This document shows positions 1-5,869 of a stretch of 7,075 nucleotides of DNA, piece after piece. Each line of letters opens with the position of its first letter. Within the stretch, counting starts at the first letter, position 1. The notes beneath the pieces were generated by a model. That model was given only the letters and a program-made list of their open reading frames with translations, made no database searches and had not been told where the DNA came from. The translations under genes and the position numbers were made by a program. Location: positions 1 to 7,075 of the forward strand of contig CAKPMY010000020.1 of NCBI GenBank assembly GCA_934168245.1, read 5' to 3'. This DNA comes from an uncultured Bacilli bacterium (GTDB lineage Bacteria > Bacillota_I > Bacilli_A > RF39 > UBA660).

Positions 1-49
1 AATTACAAAATAACTATATCATATTGCCTTTAATTTTTTTATAAATTTT

Positions 50-60
50 GTCTCACATCA
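50..60 (-). repeat. Left arm of inverted repeat GTCTCACATCA
   Basis: The 11 bases at 50-60 (GTCTCACATCA) are the exact reverse complement of 7015-7025. Read outward, both copies give TGATGTGAGAC followed within 5-8 bases by an A/T stretch containing TATAAAAAA, and both have a -10-like hexamer a few bases upstream. An 11-base match alone is expected by chance in 7 kb. The similar flanks and the position in the two outer intergenic regions are what make it worth listing. Confidence 0.4.
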
Positions 61-74
61 TTTACAATTATACA

Positions 75-94
75 TTTCTTGATATATCAAGAAA
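75..94. repeat. Perfect 20-bp palindrome (possible operator)
   Basis: TTTCTTGATA followed directly by its reverse complement TATCAAGAAA. As RNA it folds to an 8-bp stem with a UAUA loop, but no T run follows on either strand, so it is a poor terminator. It sits directly upstream of a leftward TATAAT (67-72), covering where the -35 and spacer would be, so a binding site for a dimeric regulator of a leftward gene is plausible. That role is inference. Confidence 0.45.
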
Positions 95-124
95 AAATAC
101 GGTTTTTGACTATTTGGTACATAA

Positions 125-982
125 TTATTTCTCAGTGCTTTCACTAAGTAAGAGGGCAAGGCTTTCGAAGGTGTAGCCTTTTTGGGTTATATAGTCAATG
201 ATACTAGGGAGTTGTTTTACAGTAATATTTGATAATGGTAGTGAAATAATAGCAGAGTTATGAAGTGAGTTTTTTACTTCTCGAAATGGTTCTTTGGTGG
301 TTTTTATGGTTGGGATGATTGTGTGCAGTTTTAAGGATGAGCAAAGTTCTATTACTTCTTTTTGATCATACTCAGCATAACAATAGTGAGGAGATACTTT
401 AGTTAGAGAGATTAAGTAATTAATGGCACTTTCAAAATATATTTGATCATATTTATTATCATAACTTAGGAGTTCTAGTTCATGATTGGTCATTTTTTCA
501 AAGAAACTAGTATTATTTTCTAGAAGAAGACCATCGATAAAGAAAGTTCCTGGGATATTTTTAGAGTTTAAAATATTTACAATATCTTGGAGGTTGGCTG
601 TTGTATTTGTTTTAAAGACTAGAGAGACAGATTTGTTTTCACTATTACCTTGGACAATGTATTTATCATAATAATCATCTACAGATATGGCTGGAGTTAC
701 TTCTTTAAATGTTGTTAGGACTTCGTTATAGGCTCCATACTGAATCATTTTGGTATAACTTTTTTGATAGTCTATTTCTTTACCTGTTTTACCAGGAATT
801 ATTTTATTACCAATTATTTTGGCATCTACAGCAGCTATTTTGTATTTTTCTGAACTGGCTTTTATCTTTTTCATTAGAGGATCACTGGCTCTAATCAGTT
901 CAATTGATTTGTTGGTATAGAAAAAACTGAATAACATAAGAATTAAAACGGTTAAAACTTGAATTAATTTCTTTTTAGTCAT
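125..982 (-). CDS. YlxY-like polysaccharide deacetylase-fold protein, catalytic residues lost
   Basis: A 285-residue protein with a hydrophobic signal anchor at residues 6-22 and no clear signal peptidase site, so probably tethered outside the membrane. Residues 48-115 match the N-terminal domain I associate with YlxY proteins (VDAKIIG, IPGKTG, the Tyr-rich stretch 72-85). A NodB fold follows: beta strand SVSLVF at 118-123, PGTFFIDG at 144-151, the NHELELLSYDN helix start at 166-176, and a TFESLALLL end. The normal Asp-Asp metal/base pair after the first strand is Lys124-Thr125. The metal-binding His-x-x-x-His of the HTYSH motif is Leu172 and Asn176. Classical metal-dependent deacetylation is therefore unlikely. 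It lies 54 bp after pnp, as ylxY does in Bacillus subtilis. The start ATG follows AGGTGA with a 4-base gap. Family assignment is good; function is unknown and may be structural or ligand binding. Confidence 0.82.
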   Translation of the reverse strand: MTKKKLIQVLTVLILMLFSFFYTNKSIELIRASDPLMKKIKASSEKYKIAAVDAKIIGNKIIPGKTGKEIDYQKSYTKMIQYGAYNEVLTTFKEVTPAISVDDYYDKYIVQGNSENKSVSLVFKTNTTANLQDIVNILNSKNIPGTFFIDGLLLENNTSFFEKMTNHELELLSYDNKYDQIYFESAINYLISLTKVSPHYCYAEYDQKEVIELCSSLKLHTIIPTIKTTKEPFREVKNSLHNSAIISLPLSNITVKQLPSIIDYITQKGYTFESLALLLSESTEK

Positions 983-1005
983 AACATCACCTAATTCAGT
1001 ATATG

Positions 1006-1032
1006 AAAAAAAAGTTCAAATTGAACTTTTTT
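1006..1032 (-). terminator. Weak intrinsic terminator after pnp
   Basis: Arms AAAAAAGTTC (1008-1017) and GAACTTTTTT (1023-1032) flank a 5-base loop. On the minus strand the hairpin ends in eight T. It starts five bases beyond the pnp stop. Only four of the ten pairs lie outside the A/U run and only two are G-C, so termination is probably partial and the ylxY-like gene 24 bases beyond can be reached by read-through. T runs on both sides would also let it act on plus-strand transcripts. Confidence 0.55.
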
Positions 1033-1036
1033 AGTT

Positions 1037-3211
1037 TTATTTAGTCTCTTCTTTTTTAGTTTTCTTAACGGCAGGTTTTGGAAGAGCATCTTTTCTTGAG
1101 AAGTTTTGACGACCTTTCTTATCTGGTCCTAAGGCTTTAACAATTATTTCTTCGCCTAACTTTACAACGTCTTCTACTTTATCTACTCTCTCGTTTGCTA
1201 GTTGTGAAACATGAACTAGACCTTCACATCCTGGCCATAATTGGACGAAGCAACCGAAGTCTTCTATTTTTACAACTTTTGCTTCATAAATTTTACCAAC
1301 TTCTACTTCACGAACGATTTCTTCAATCATTTGTTTTGTTTTGTTGATTATATCACGGTCTGTATGATAGATTACAACACGACCGTCATCCTCTAAGTCT
1401 ACTTTAACAGCATTTACGTTGGTAACTTCTGTAACATTTGAGGCTTCACAAATAATCTTAGTAATTGTTTCACCACCGCGACCAATAACATCTTTTATCT
1501 TAGCAGGGTTAATCATAAATGTTTCCATCTTTGGAGCATACTTAGATACTTCTTTTCTTGGTTCTTTGATTTGTTTAGCAATTACTTTTAAGATTTCTAG
1601 ACGGGCTTTTTTGGCTTGTGCTAAGGCTTCTTTTAGGATTTCTTCAGTAATACCTTTTATTTTAATATCCATTTGTAAAGCAGTGATACCCTCTTTTGTA
1701 CCGGCTACTTTAAAGTCCATATCTCCTAAATGGTCTTCCATACCTTGGATATCTGTTAAGATTGTATATTCATCTTCATGAGTAATTAATCCCATGGCAA
1801 TACCAGCAACTGGGGCTTTAATTGGTACACCTGCTGCCATTAAAGACATACAACCAGCACAGATTGAGGCTTGAGATGAGGAACCATTAGATTCTAGAAT
1901 TTCTGATACAACACGAATTGTGTATGGGAATTCTTCTTCTGACGGAATAACTTGAGCTAAGGCTTTCTCACCTAAGGCACCGTGCCCGATTTCTCTTCTA
2001 CCTGGCGCTCCATATCTTCCTGTTTCTCCTACTGAGAATTGTGGGAAGTTATAGTGTAACATAAATCTCTTTTGATCTTCTAGACCTAGTCCATCAATAA
2101 TTTGATGTTCACCTAGAGCACCTAGAGTTGTTACAGAAAGGGCTTGAGTCTCACCTCTTGTAAATAAAGCAGAACCATGAGTTCTTGGTAATAAATCAAT
2201 ACCTGTTGATAATGGTCTTATTTCATCCATCTTACGACCGTCGGCACGTTTTTTCTCTTTTACAACGATACTTCTAAATAAGTTATATTCAATATCTGAT
2301 AAAACCATATTTACTTTAGCAAGTAATTCTTTTAATTCTTGGTCTTTTAGAACTTCTTCGTTTTCCTTAGTATATAGTTCTATAATTTCTTCTTTTACTT
2401 CATCAATAGCAGCATATTTTTTAAGTTTATCTTTAATACGTAGAGCCTTATCCATTTTCTTAGTTGCTAGAGAAGTAATTCTTTCAATCATTTCTTCATC
2501 TGGTGTTAGAGTTTCATACTCCATTTTCTCTTCACCAATTTCTTTAATGATTTTTTCCTCAAACTTAATTAATTCTTTTACGGCTTTATGACCAAACATT
2601 AAGGCTTCTAACATAATATCTTCTGATACTTGTTTAGCACTTGATTCTACCATGTTGATAGCATCTTTAGTACCAGCAACTGTTAGTTCTAACTCTGATC
2701 TTTCTAATTGTTCTGGAGTTGGGTTGATTACAAATTTACCGTCAACACGCCCTACTTTTACTCCAGCGATTGGTCCATTAAATGGAATTTTTGAAATACT
2801 TACAGCAAGAGATGATGCTAGCATAGCAGTTAATTCTGGGGAACAGTCTTGATCTACTGATAAAACTGTTGAAATAACTTGTACTTCATTTTTAAAACCT
2901 TCTGGGAATAATGGTCTCATTGGTCTATCAATCATTCTAGCAGCCAAAGTTGCGGCTTCTGATGGACGACCTTCTCTTTTAATAAATCCACCTGGTATTT
3001 TTCCTACGGAATATAGTTTTTCTTGGTAGTTTACAGTTAATGGGAAAAAGTCAGATAGTAAGTTAACATTTTTACTTACTACAGCTGCAGTTAAAACTAC
3101 GGTGTCATTGTATCTAACTAAAACTGCTCCGTCTGCTTGTTTGGCTAATTCACCATGTTCTACAATAATTTTACGACCATGAAAATCTAATTCAAATACT
3201 TTTTTCTTCAT
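1037..3211 (-). CDS. pnp: Polyribonucleotide nucleotidyltransferase (PNPase)
   Basis: A 724-residue, full-length PNPase, the phosphorolytic 3'-to-5' exoribonuclease that degrades RNA to nucleoside diphosphates and works in the cytoplasmic RNA-decay machinery. Domains in order: first RNase PH fold (about 12-145), all-helical linker (about 150-320), second catalytic RNase PH fold (about 323-545), KH domain (about 560-620, GRGG loop at 577-580) and S1 domain (about 637-708). The phosphate-binding SSS is at 444-446. The catalytic set corresponding to E. coli Asp486, Asp492 and Lys494 is Asp493, Asp499 and Lys501 in EDHLGDMDFK. The short Lys-rich tail is normal. The ATG follows GAGGTG (3217-3222) with a 5-base gap. 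The gene lies 47 bp behind rpsO with an intrinsic terminator in between, so its supply depends on read-through. Nothing is broken or missing. Confidence 0.98.
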   Translation of the reverse strand: MKKKVFELDFHGRKIIVEHGELAKQADGAVLVRYNDTVVLTAAVVSKNVNLLSDFFPLTVNYQEKLYSVGKIPGGFIKREGRPSEAATLAARMIDRPMRPLFPEGFKNEVQVISTVLSVDQDCSPELTAMLASSLAVSISKIPFNGPIAGVKVGRVDGKFVINPTPEQLERSELELTVAGTKDAINMVESSAKQVSEDIMLEALMFGHKAVKELIKFEEKIIKEIGEEKMEYETLTPDEEMIERITSLATKKMDKALRIKDKLKKYAAIDEVKEEIIELYTKENEEVLKDQELKELLAKVNMVLSDIEYNLFRSIVVKEKKRADGRKMDEIRPLSTGIDLLPRTHGSALFTRGETQALSVTTLGALGEHQIIDGLGLEDQKRFMLHYNFPQFSVGETGRYGAPGRREIGHGALGEKALAQVIPSEEEFPYTIRVVSEILESNGSSSQASICAGCMSLMAAGVPIKAPVAGIAMGLITHEDEYTILTDIQGMEDHLGDMDFKVAGTKEGITALQMDIKIKGITEEILKEALAQAKKARLEILKVIAKQIKEPRKEVSKYAPKMETFMINPAKIKDVIGRGGETITKIICEASNVTEVTNVNAVKVDLEDDGRVVIYHTDRDIINKTKQMIEEIVREVEVGKIYEAKVVKIEDFGCFVQLWPGCEGLVHVSQLANERVDKVEDVVKLGEEIIVKALGPDKKGRQNFSRKDALPKPAVKKTKKEETK

Positions 3212-3232
3212 TTCTACACCTCAAATCTTTCT

Positions 3233-3260
3233 AAAAAAAAGACACTAAAAACAAGTGTCT
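3233..3260 (-). terminator. Intrinsic terminator between rpsO and pnp
   Basis: On the minus strand AGACACT (3260-3254), a 7-base loop and AGTGTCT (3246-3240) form a perfect 7-bp stem followed by T down to 3233. The rpsO stop codon TAG (3259-3261) overlaps the ascending arm. Only 21 bases separate the T run from the pnp start, so no complete promoter fits between. The hairpin probably sets the S15-to-PNPase ratio by partial termination, and may also protect the 3' end of the rpsO message. Confidence 0.85.
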
Positions 3261-3528
3261 ACTTTCTTAATCCTAATTTTTTAATTACTTCACGATAACT
3301 TTGAATATCTTTCTTTGCTAAGTATTGTAACATATTTCTACGTTGACCAACTTTCTTTAAAAGACCTCTACGTGAATGATAGTCATGAGTATGTACTTTT
3401 AAATGCTCTGTTAAATCGTTGATTTCTTTAGTAAGAATAGCGATTTGTACTTCTGCAGAACCAGTATCTTTCTCATTTTTAGCAAATTCTTTAACGATTT
3501 TTGCTTTTTCATCTTTTGTTAATGCCAT
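3259..3528 (-). CDS. rpsO: 30S ribosomal protein S15
   Basis: An 89-residue S15, the usual family length, a primary binding protein of the 16S rRNA central domain three-way junction. The conserved TGSAEVQIA segment (22-30) and the HLKVHTHDYHSRRGLL segment (42-57) are intact, including His42, His46, Asp49 and Ser52 of the rRNA-contact surface and the following QRRNMLQYL. I start at the ATG at 3528, which gives MALTKDEK and follows AGGAAG (3537-3542) with an 8-base gap. An in-frame GTG at 3537 would add three residues but would overlap that ribosome binding site. The gene is first in the rpsO-pnp-ylxY unit, with its own promoter and leader upstream and an intrinsic terminator overlapping its stop codon. 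Autoregulation through the leader is common for S15 and possible here. Confidence 0.98.
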   Translation of the reverse strand: MALTKDEKAKIVKEFAKNEKDTGSAEVQIAILTKEINDLTEHLKVHTHDYHSRRGLLKKVGQRRNMLQYLAKKDIQSYREVIKKLGLRK

Positions 3529-3606
3529 TATTAACACTTCCTTTCTTATATATTGACCGAAACTAAGTAAGAAGTCGGAAATTCTTCAAACCGAGTACCG
3601 GTAAGT
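3529..3606 (-). promoter_or_regulatory. rpsO 5' leader, possible S15 autoregulatory RNA
   Basis: About 78 nt between the inferred transcription start (near 3606) and the rpsO ATG. It is richer in G+C than its surroundings and contains pairable segments. ACCG (3602-3599) can pair with CGGT (3559-3556) as an outer helix. TCGG (3594-3591) can pair with CCGA (3578-3575). An overlapping alternative pairs AAGAA with TTCTT on either side of TTTCCGAC. Mutually exclusive helices in a ribosomal protein leader fit S15 feedback control, for which several unrelated leader folds are known in bacteria. I cannot match it to a named motif. Confidence 0.4.
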
Positions 3607-3612
3607 AATTGT

Positions 3613-3660
3613 ATTATACACTTAAATATGGTGACGTGCAAGTGTTTTTTTTGTTTTTGT
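3613..3660 (-). promoter_or_regulatory. rpsO promoter (SigA-type)
   Basis: On the minus strand a perfect TATAAT -10 (3618-3613) lies 17 bases after TTGCAC (3641-3636), of which TTG matches the -35 consensus. Immediately upstream are A runs (minus strand of about 3643-3660) resembling an UP element, as expected for a strongly transcribed ribosomal protein gene. The predicted start is near 3606. Confidence 0.78.
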
Positions 3661-3862
3661 GGCTGGTTTAGGATTTGAGTTATATTAATTCTTAGTTTCT
3701 TTAGTTTGTGGTAGGCTTATTTTTAGTTGTTGGAGATGGATTTAGGTTACTACGACTGAAATTTTATGGTTTTTGAAAATGTTAAGTGTCAATTACTAAT
3801 TCTTTTAGGCTAGTTACTTTTATTTTTACTTATTTTGTGGTATGTTAAATATGGTGATATTA
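3642..3862. other. Divergent intergenic region, T/G-rich on the plus strand
   Basis: About 220 bases between the rpsO promoter and the CPBP protease start. The plus strand is strikingly rich in T and G and poor in C. Stops occur in the frames I read through, and I see no ribosome binding site with an open frame, so I do not call a gene. No T-box or other riboswitch signature was recognised. It must contain the CPBP gene promoter; the best candidate is TTGAAA (3773-3778), 16 bases, ACTAAT (3795-3800), which is weak. Confidence 0.55.
3773..3800 (+). promoter_or_regulatory. Weak candidate promoter for the CPBP protease gene
   Basis: TTGAAA (3773-3778) and ACTAAT (3795-3800) with a 16-base spacer, each a partial match to the SigA consensus. 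It would give a leader of about 55 bases before the ATG at 3863. In DNA this AT-rich such matches are frequent, so confidence is low. Confidence 0.3.
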
Positions 3863-4546
3863 ATGGAGGATAAAAAGAATTTAATTATACAAATAATAAA
3901 AGGAATTGCCGTATTTTTATTATTTTACTTTAGCACTTATATACAACTGATACCAATTTGGATATTAAATATTGACATTAATAACATTTCTGATTCACTT
4001 AATGTTTTACTTAGTTGTTTTTCAAATATTGTTCTTGTCATTATACTTTGGTTCTTGTATAGAAAAGAGTTAAAAAAGGAGTGGCGAATATTTAAAAGTA
4101 AAGCTGAGGAAAATCTTAACACTATGATTAAATACTGGAGTGTTGGATTAGTATTGATGATGGTAAGTAATATTCTTATTAATGTGTTATTTAAGACTGG
4201 ACAAGCAGAAAATGAACAAGCCGTACAGAGTATGATTTCCGCACTACCTTGGGCAATGCTTATAGATGCTGGATTACTTGCTCCATTTGTTGAGGAAATT
4301 ATATTTAGAAAGGCTTTTAGAAATGTATTTAAAAAAGGCCCGCTATTTGTTTTAGCATCCGGATTAGTTTTTGGAGCATTACATATAATAAATGCAAGCA
4401 ATCCTATTGGATATCTTTATATAATTCCATATGGTTGTTTAGGAATTTCCTTTGCATTGATGTATGAAAAGACCGATACAGTTTATACTTCAATCTTTGC
4501 TCATATATTACATAATTCAATATTGACACTAATATCTATATTATAA
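3863..4546 (+). CDS. CPBP family intramembrane glutamic endopeptidase
   Basis: A 227-residue membrane protein of the CPBP (CaaX protease and bacteriocin-processing) family. The three signature motifs are complete: EEIIFR (Glu144, Glu145, Arg149), FGALH (Phe170, His174) and HILHN (His214, Asn218). These carry the proposed catalytic glutamates and the His/Asn residues inside the membrane, so it is likely active. About seven hydrophobic segments are visible, near residues 8-27, 45-67, 91-110, 122-142, 158-175, 181-200 and 205-227. I start at 3863 because GGTGAT (3853-3858) lies 4 bases upstream, the same arrangement used by the ylxY-like and NERD genes. Starts at 3842 and 3851 have no such site. 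The substrate cannot be inferred: family members act in protein processing, bacteriocin immunity or surface-protein display. The gene stands alone, divergent from rpsO and convergent with the VUT-like gene. Confidence 0.9.
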   Translation: MEDKKNLIIQIIKGIAVFLLFYFSTYIQLIPIWILNIDINNISDSLNVLLSCFSNIVLVIILWFLYRKELKKEWRIFKSKAEENLNTMIKYWSVGLVLMMVSNILINVLFKTGQAENEQAVQSMISALPWAMLIDAGLLAPFVEEIIFRKAFRNVFKKGPLFVLASGLVFGALHIINASNPIGYLYIIPYGCLGISFALMYEKTDTVYTSIFAHILHNSILTLISIL

Positions 4547-4558
4547 TTATAGCAATTA

Positions 4559-4600
4559 AAAACTTGGAAGTTATTCTCTTCCAAGTTTTATTTTTTTATC
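4559..4600. terminator. Bidirectional terminator between convergent genes
   Basis: AAAACTTGGAAG (4559-4570) and CTTCCAAGTTTT (4578-4589) form a perfect 12-bp stem around a 7-base loop. On the plus strand it is followed by ATTTTTTT and ends the CPBP transcript; on the minus strand the A/T pairs and following T-rich bases end the VUT-like transcript. The loop and right arm lie within the last codons and stop of the minus-strand gene. Confidence 0.9.
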
Positions 4601-5140
4601 TATATAAGTTAGGCCTATACAAATAACAGTTTGAATTAATAAAGTTATAAAATAGCCTAGCCAGTAATCATCTATAATAATCATGTTTAGATAAATTAAT
4701 GTGTAAAACATATAGAATGATACTAAAGCAAATAAGTAATTCAATAATACTAATAAGAATGGTGCTTGAGTATTACTATTTAGAAAACGGTAGATTAACA
4801 AGTTAACTAAATGTGACACGACTAAGGCACAGAAACTACCAGCAAAAGCATTTATATTAGTTGTTTTTCCCATAGCAAAATTCATTATTACAGTAAATAT
4901 TACAATAGAAATACTAGAGATAACAATGGCAAGTATAGATCTTTCACAACTATACTTTTTTGTTATGTAGTTTGTTATTAAATAAAGTACTGGTAATAAG
5001 AATATTGAATACGTTAGGCTTACTCCGGCTATTTTAAATGTATAAGTACCTAGAGAATATGCAAGTATGGTAATGGTTGTTAGGAGTAATATATACATCC
5101 AACTATCATCGTAACTATTTTTTTTACTTTTCTTTGTCAT
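4571..5140 (-). CDS. Six-helix membrane protein, VUT/YhhQ (queuosine precursor transporter)-like
   Basis: A 189-residue integral membrane protein with six hydrophobic segments near residues 15-36, 43-60, 68-90, 97-120, 127-151 and 158-179, and a Lys-rich cytoplasmic N-terminus. The arrangement and local patterns resemble VUT/YhhQ proteins, which import queuosine precursors: a strand-like turn GVSLTYSIFLLP, then LITNYITKKYSCERS where VUT proteins have a Asp/Glu-rich segment and Tyr-Gly-x-x, and FAGSFCALVVSHLVNLLIYRFL like their fourth helix with the Gln/Asp pair. The usual Asp after LIT is Asn57 and the later Asp is Asn113, so the match is divergent and substrate is uncertain. The ATG follows AGGAAGGA with a 7-base gap and has its own extended -10 promoter. 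No preQ1 riboswitch is visible upstream. The C-terminal codons form part of the terminator. An unrelated membrane protein family remains possible. Confidence 0.55.
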   Translation of the reverse strand: MTKKSKKNSYDDSWMYILLLTTITILAYSLGTYTFKIAGVSLTYSIFLLPVLYLITNYITKKYSCERSILAIVISSISIVIFTVIMNFAMGKTTNINAFAGSFCALVVSHLVNLLIYRFLNSNTQAPFLLVLLNYLFALVSFYMFYTLIYLNMIIIDDYWLGYFITLLIQTVICIGLTYIDKKIKLGRE

Positions 5141-5166
5141 AACTAAATCCTTCCTATTCTACTAAA

Positions 5167-5175
5167 ATTATAGCA
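5167..5175 (-). promoter_or_regulatory. Extended -10 promoter for the VUT-like gene
   Basis: On the minus strand TGCTATAAT: a perfect TATAAT (5172-5167) preceded by a TGn extension (5175-5173). No good -35 hexamer lies 16-18 bases upstream, which an extended -10 can tolerate. The predicted start near 5160 gives a leader of about 20 bases holding the AGGAAGGA ribosome binding site. The gene can therefore be transcribed separately from the FNT gene ending at 5204. Confidence 0.65.
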
Positions 5176-5203
5176 TATAGTTTTGAAAGTTAAAAGATAA
5201 AAA

Positions 5204-5818
5204 TTAGAGAAATTTTTCTTCTATTAGCGAGTATAATCTTCCACCTACTGTATTGCCTAGAAAAACTATTAGTAGGACTAAAAAGGCTTTAGATGTGTAA
5301 TTACCTGTCATAGCAAAGTAAAACATATCAGCTACTACGTGTTCTGTTCCAGTTATAACAAAACCTATTACTCCAAAGAACAATGATAAGTACTTAGAAA
5401 CATTATCTTTAGACTTTTTATAACCATCTACCGCTACAAATATAAATATGTTACAGATCACTGCTAGAAGAAAGATACTAAGTAGATTATCAGATAATTT
5501 TATATCAATAATACTAGTAGCTTTAGTAGATAAAGCTTTGGCATACCTTGTACCTCTTAGTAATAATCCTGTAATATTAGTACCAATAAAGTTACCAAGG
5601 ATTATTATTAAGAGGTTTTTAATATCTTGTTTTGCTTTACAATAACAAACTTTTCCAGTATATAGATTATAAGACCTTGTGCAAACAAGAAATAATCCTA
5701 ATGTAAATAATAATGATCCTAAGTATTTATTATCTACCGATAAGAAGATAAAACCGGCTAGAGAAATAGATATTCCAGCTAGAATACTTGGAATTAGTGT
5801 TTTTAGAAATTTTTTCAT
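5204..5818 (-). CDS. Short FNT (formate/nitrite transporter) family channel
   Basis: A 204-residue membrane protein of the FNT family, pentameric aquaporin-like channels for small monovalent anions such as formate, nitrite, hydrosulfide or lactate. Hydrophobic segments lie near 8-28, 33-50, 67-88, 112-131, 144-170 and 178-197. The Omega-loop region reads SYNLYTGKV (49-57), with the conserved Thr-Gly. The S-loop region reads GTEHVVADMFYF (157-168) with His160, the substrate-proton-relay histidine, conserved; the usual Ala-Asn-Met is Ala-Asp-Met. GNTVGG (188-193) matches the conserved final helix. At 204 residues it is well below the usual 250-290, mainly from shorter loops rather than lost helices. 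The ATG follows AAAAGGAT with about 8 bases. It lies 51 bp behind the NERD gene with no terminator seen between them, so co-transcription is likely. The transported anion cannot be told from sequence. Confidence 0.82.
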   Translation of the reverse strand: MKKFLKTLIPSILAGISISLAGFIFLSVDNKYLGSLLFTLGLFLVCTRSYNLYTGKVCYCKAKQDIKNLLIIILGNFIGTNITGLLLRGTRYAKALSTKATSIIDIKLSDNLLSIFLLAVICNIFIFVAVDGYKKSKDNVSKYLSLFFGVIGFVITGTEHVVADMFYFAMTGNYTSKAFLVLLIVFLGNTVGGRLYSLIEEKFL

Positions 5819-5869
5819 TTTACGACATCCTTTTTTATATTTTGAATAATATGATTTTATTTAGAATTA

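Larger units (their letters stand above)
1..124. other. Non-coding region downstream of the ylxY-like gene
   Basis: No open frame with a ribosome binding site is visible; the only nearby leftward ATG (20-22) is followed after one codon by TAG. The stretch holds a perfect palindrome (75-94), a leftward TATAAT at 67-72, and an 11-base sequence (50-60) that recurs inverted at 7015-7025. No canonical U-tract terminator for the gene ending at 125 was found: the palindrome can fold, but it is followed on the minus strand by TGTATAATTG, not a T run. The region may contain the promoter of a leftward gene lying outside the window. Confidence 0.6.

Noticed and set aside
75..94. Palindrome as an intrinsic terminator of the ylxY-like gene
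   Set aside because: No T run follows the hairpin in the minus-strand direction; T precedes it instead.
486..894. Two plus-strand open frames of 61 codons (486-671 and 709-894)
   Set aside because: They lie antisense inside the ylxY-like gene, have no ribosome binding site and no recognisable protein pattern.
1419..2852. Plus-strand open frames of 120 and 66 codons within pnp
   Set aside because: They are antisense shadows of a highly conserved pnp coding sequence.
3842..3862. Earlier starts (3842 or 3851) for the CPBP gene
   Set aside because: No ribosome binding site precedes them; GGTGAT at 3853-3858 is correctly placed for the ATG at 3863.
3937..4401. Minus-strand 154-codon open frame opposite the CPBP gene
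   Set aside because: The plus-strand frame has all CPBP motifs and a ribosome binding site; the antisense frame has neither.
5141..5203. preQ1 riboswitch upstream of the VUT-like gene
   Set aside because: The interval lacks the expected hairpin and A-rich tail pattern, and the promoter leaves only about 20 bases of leader.
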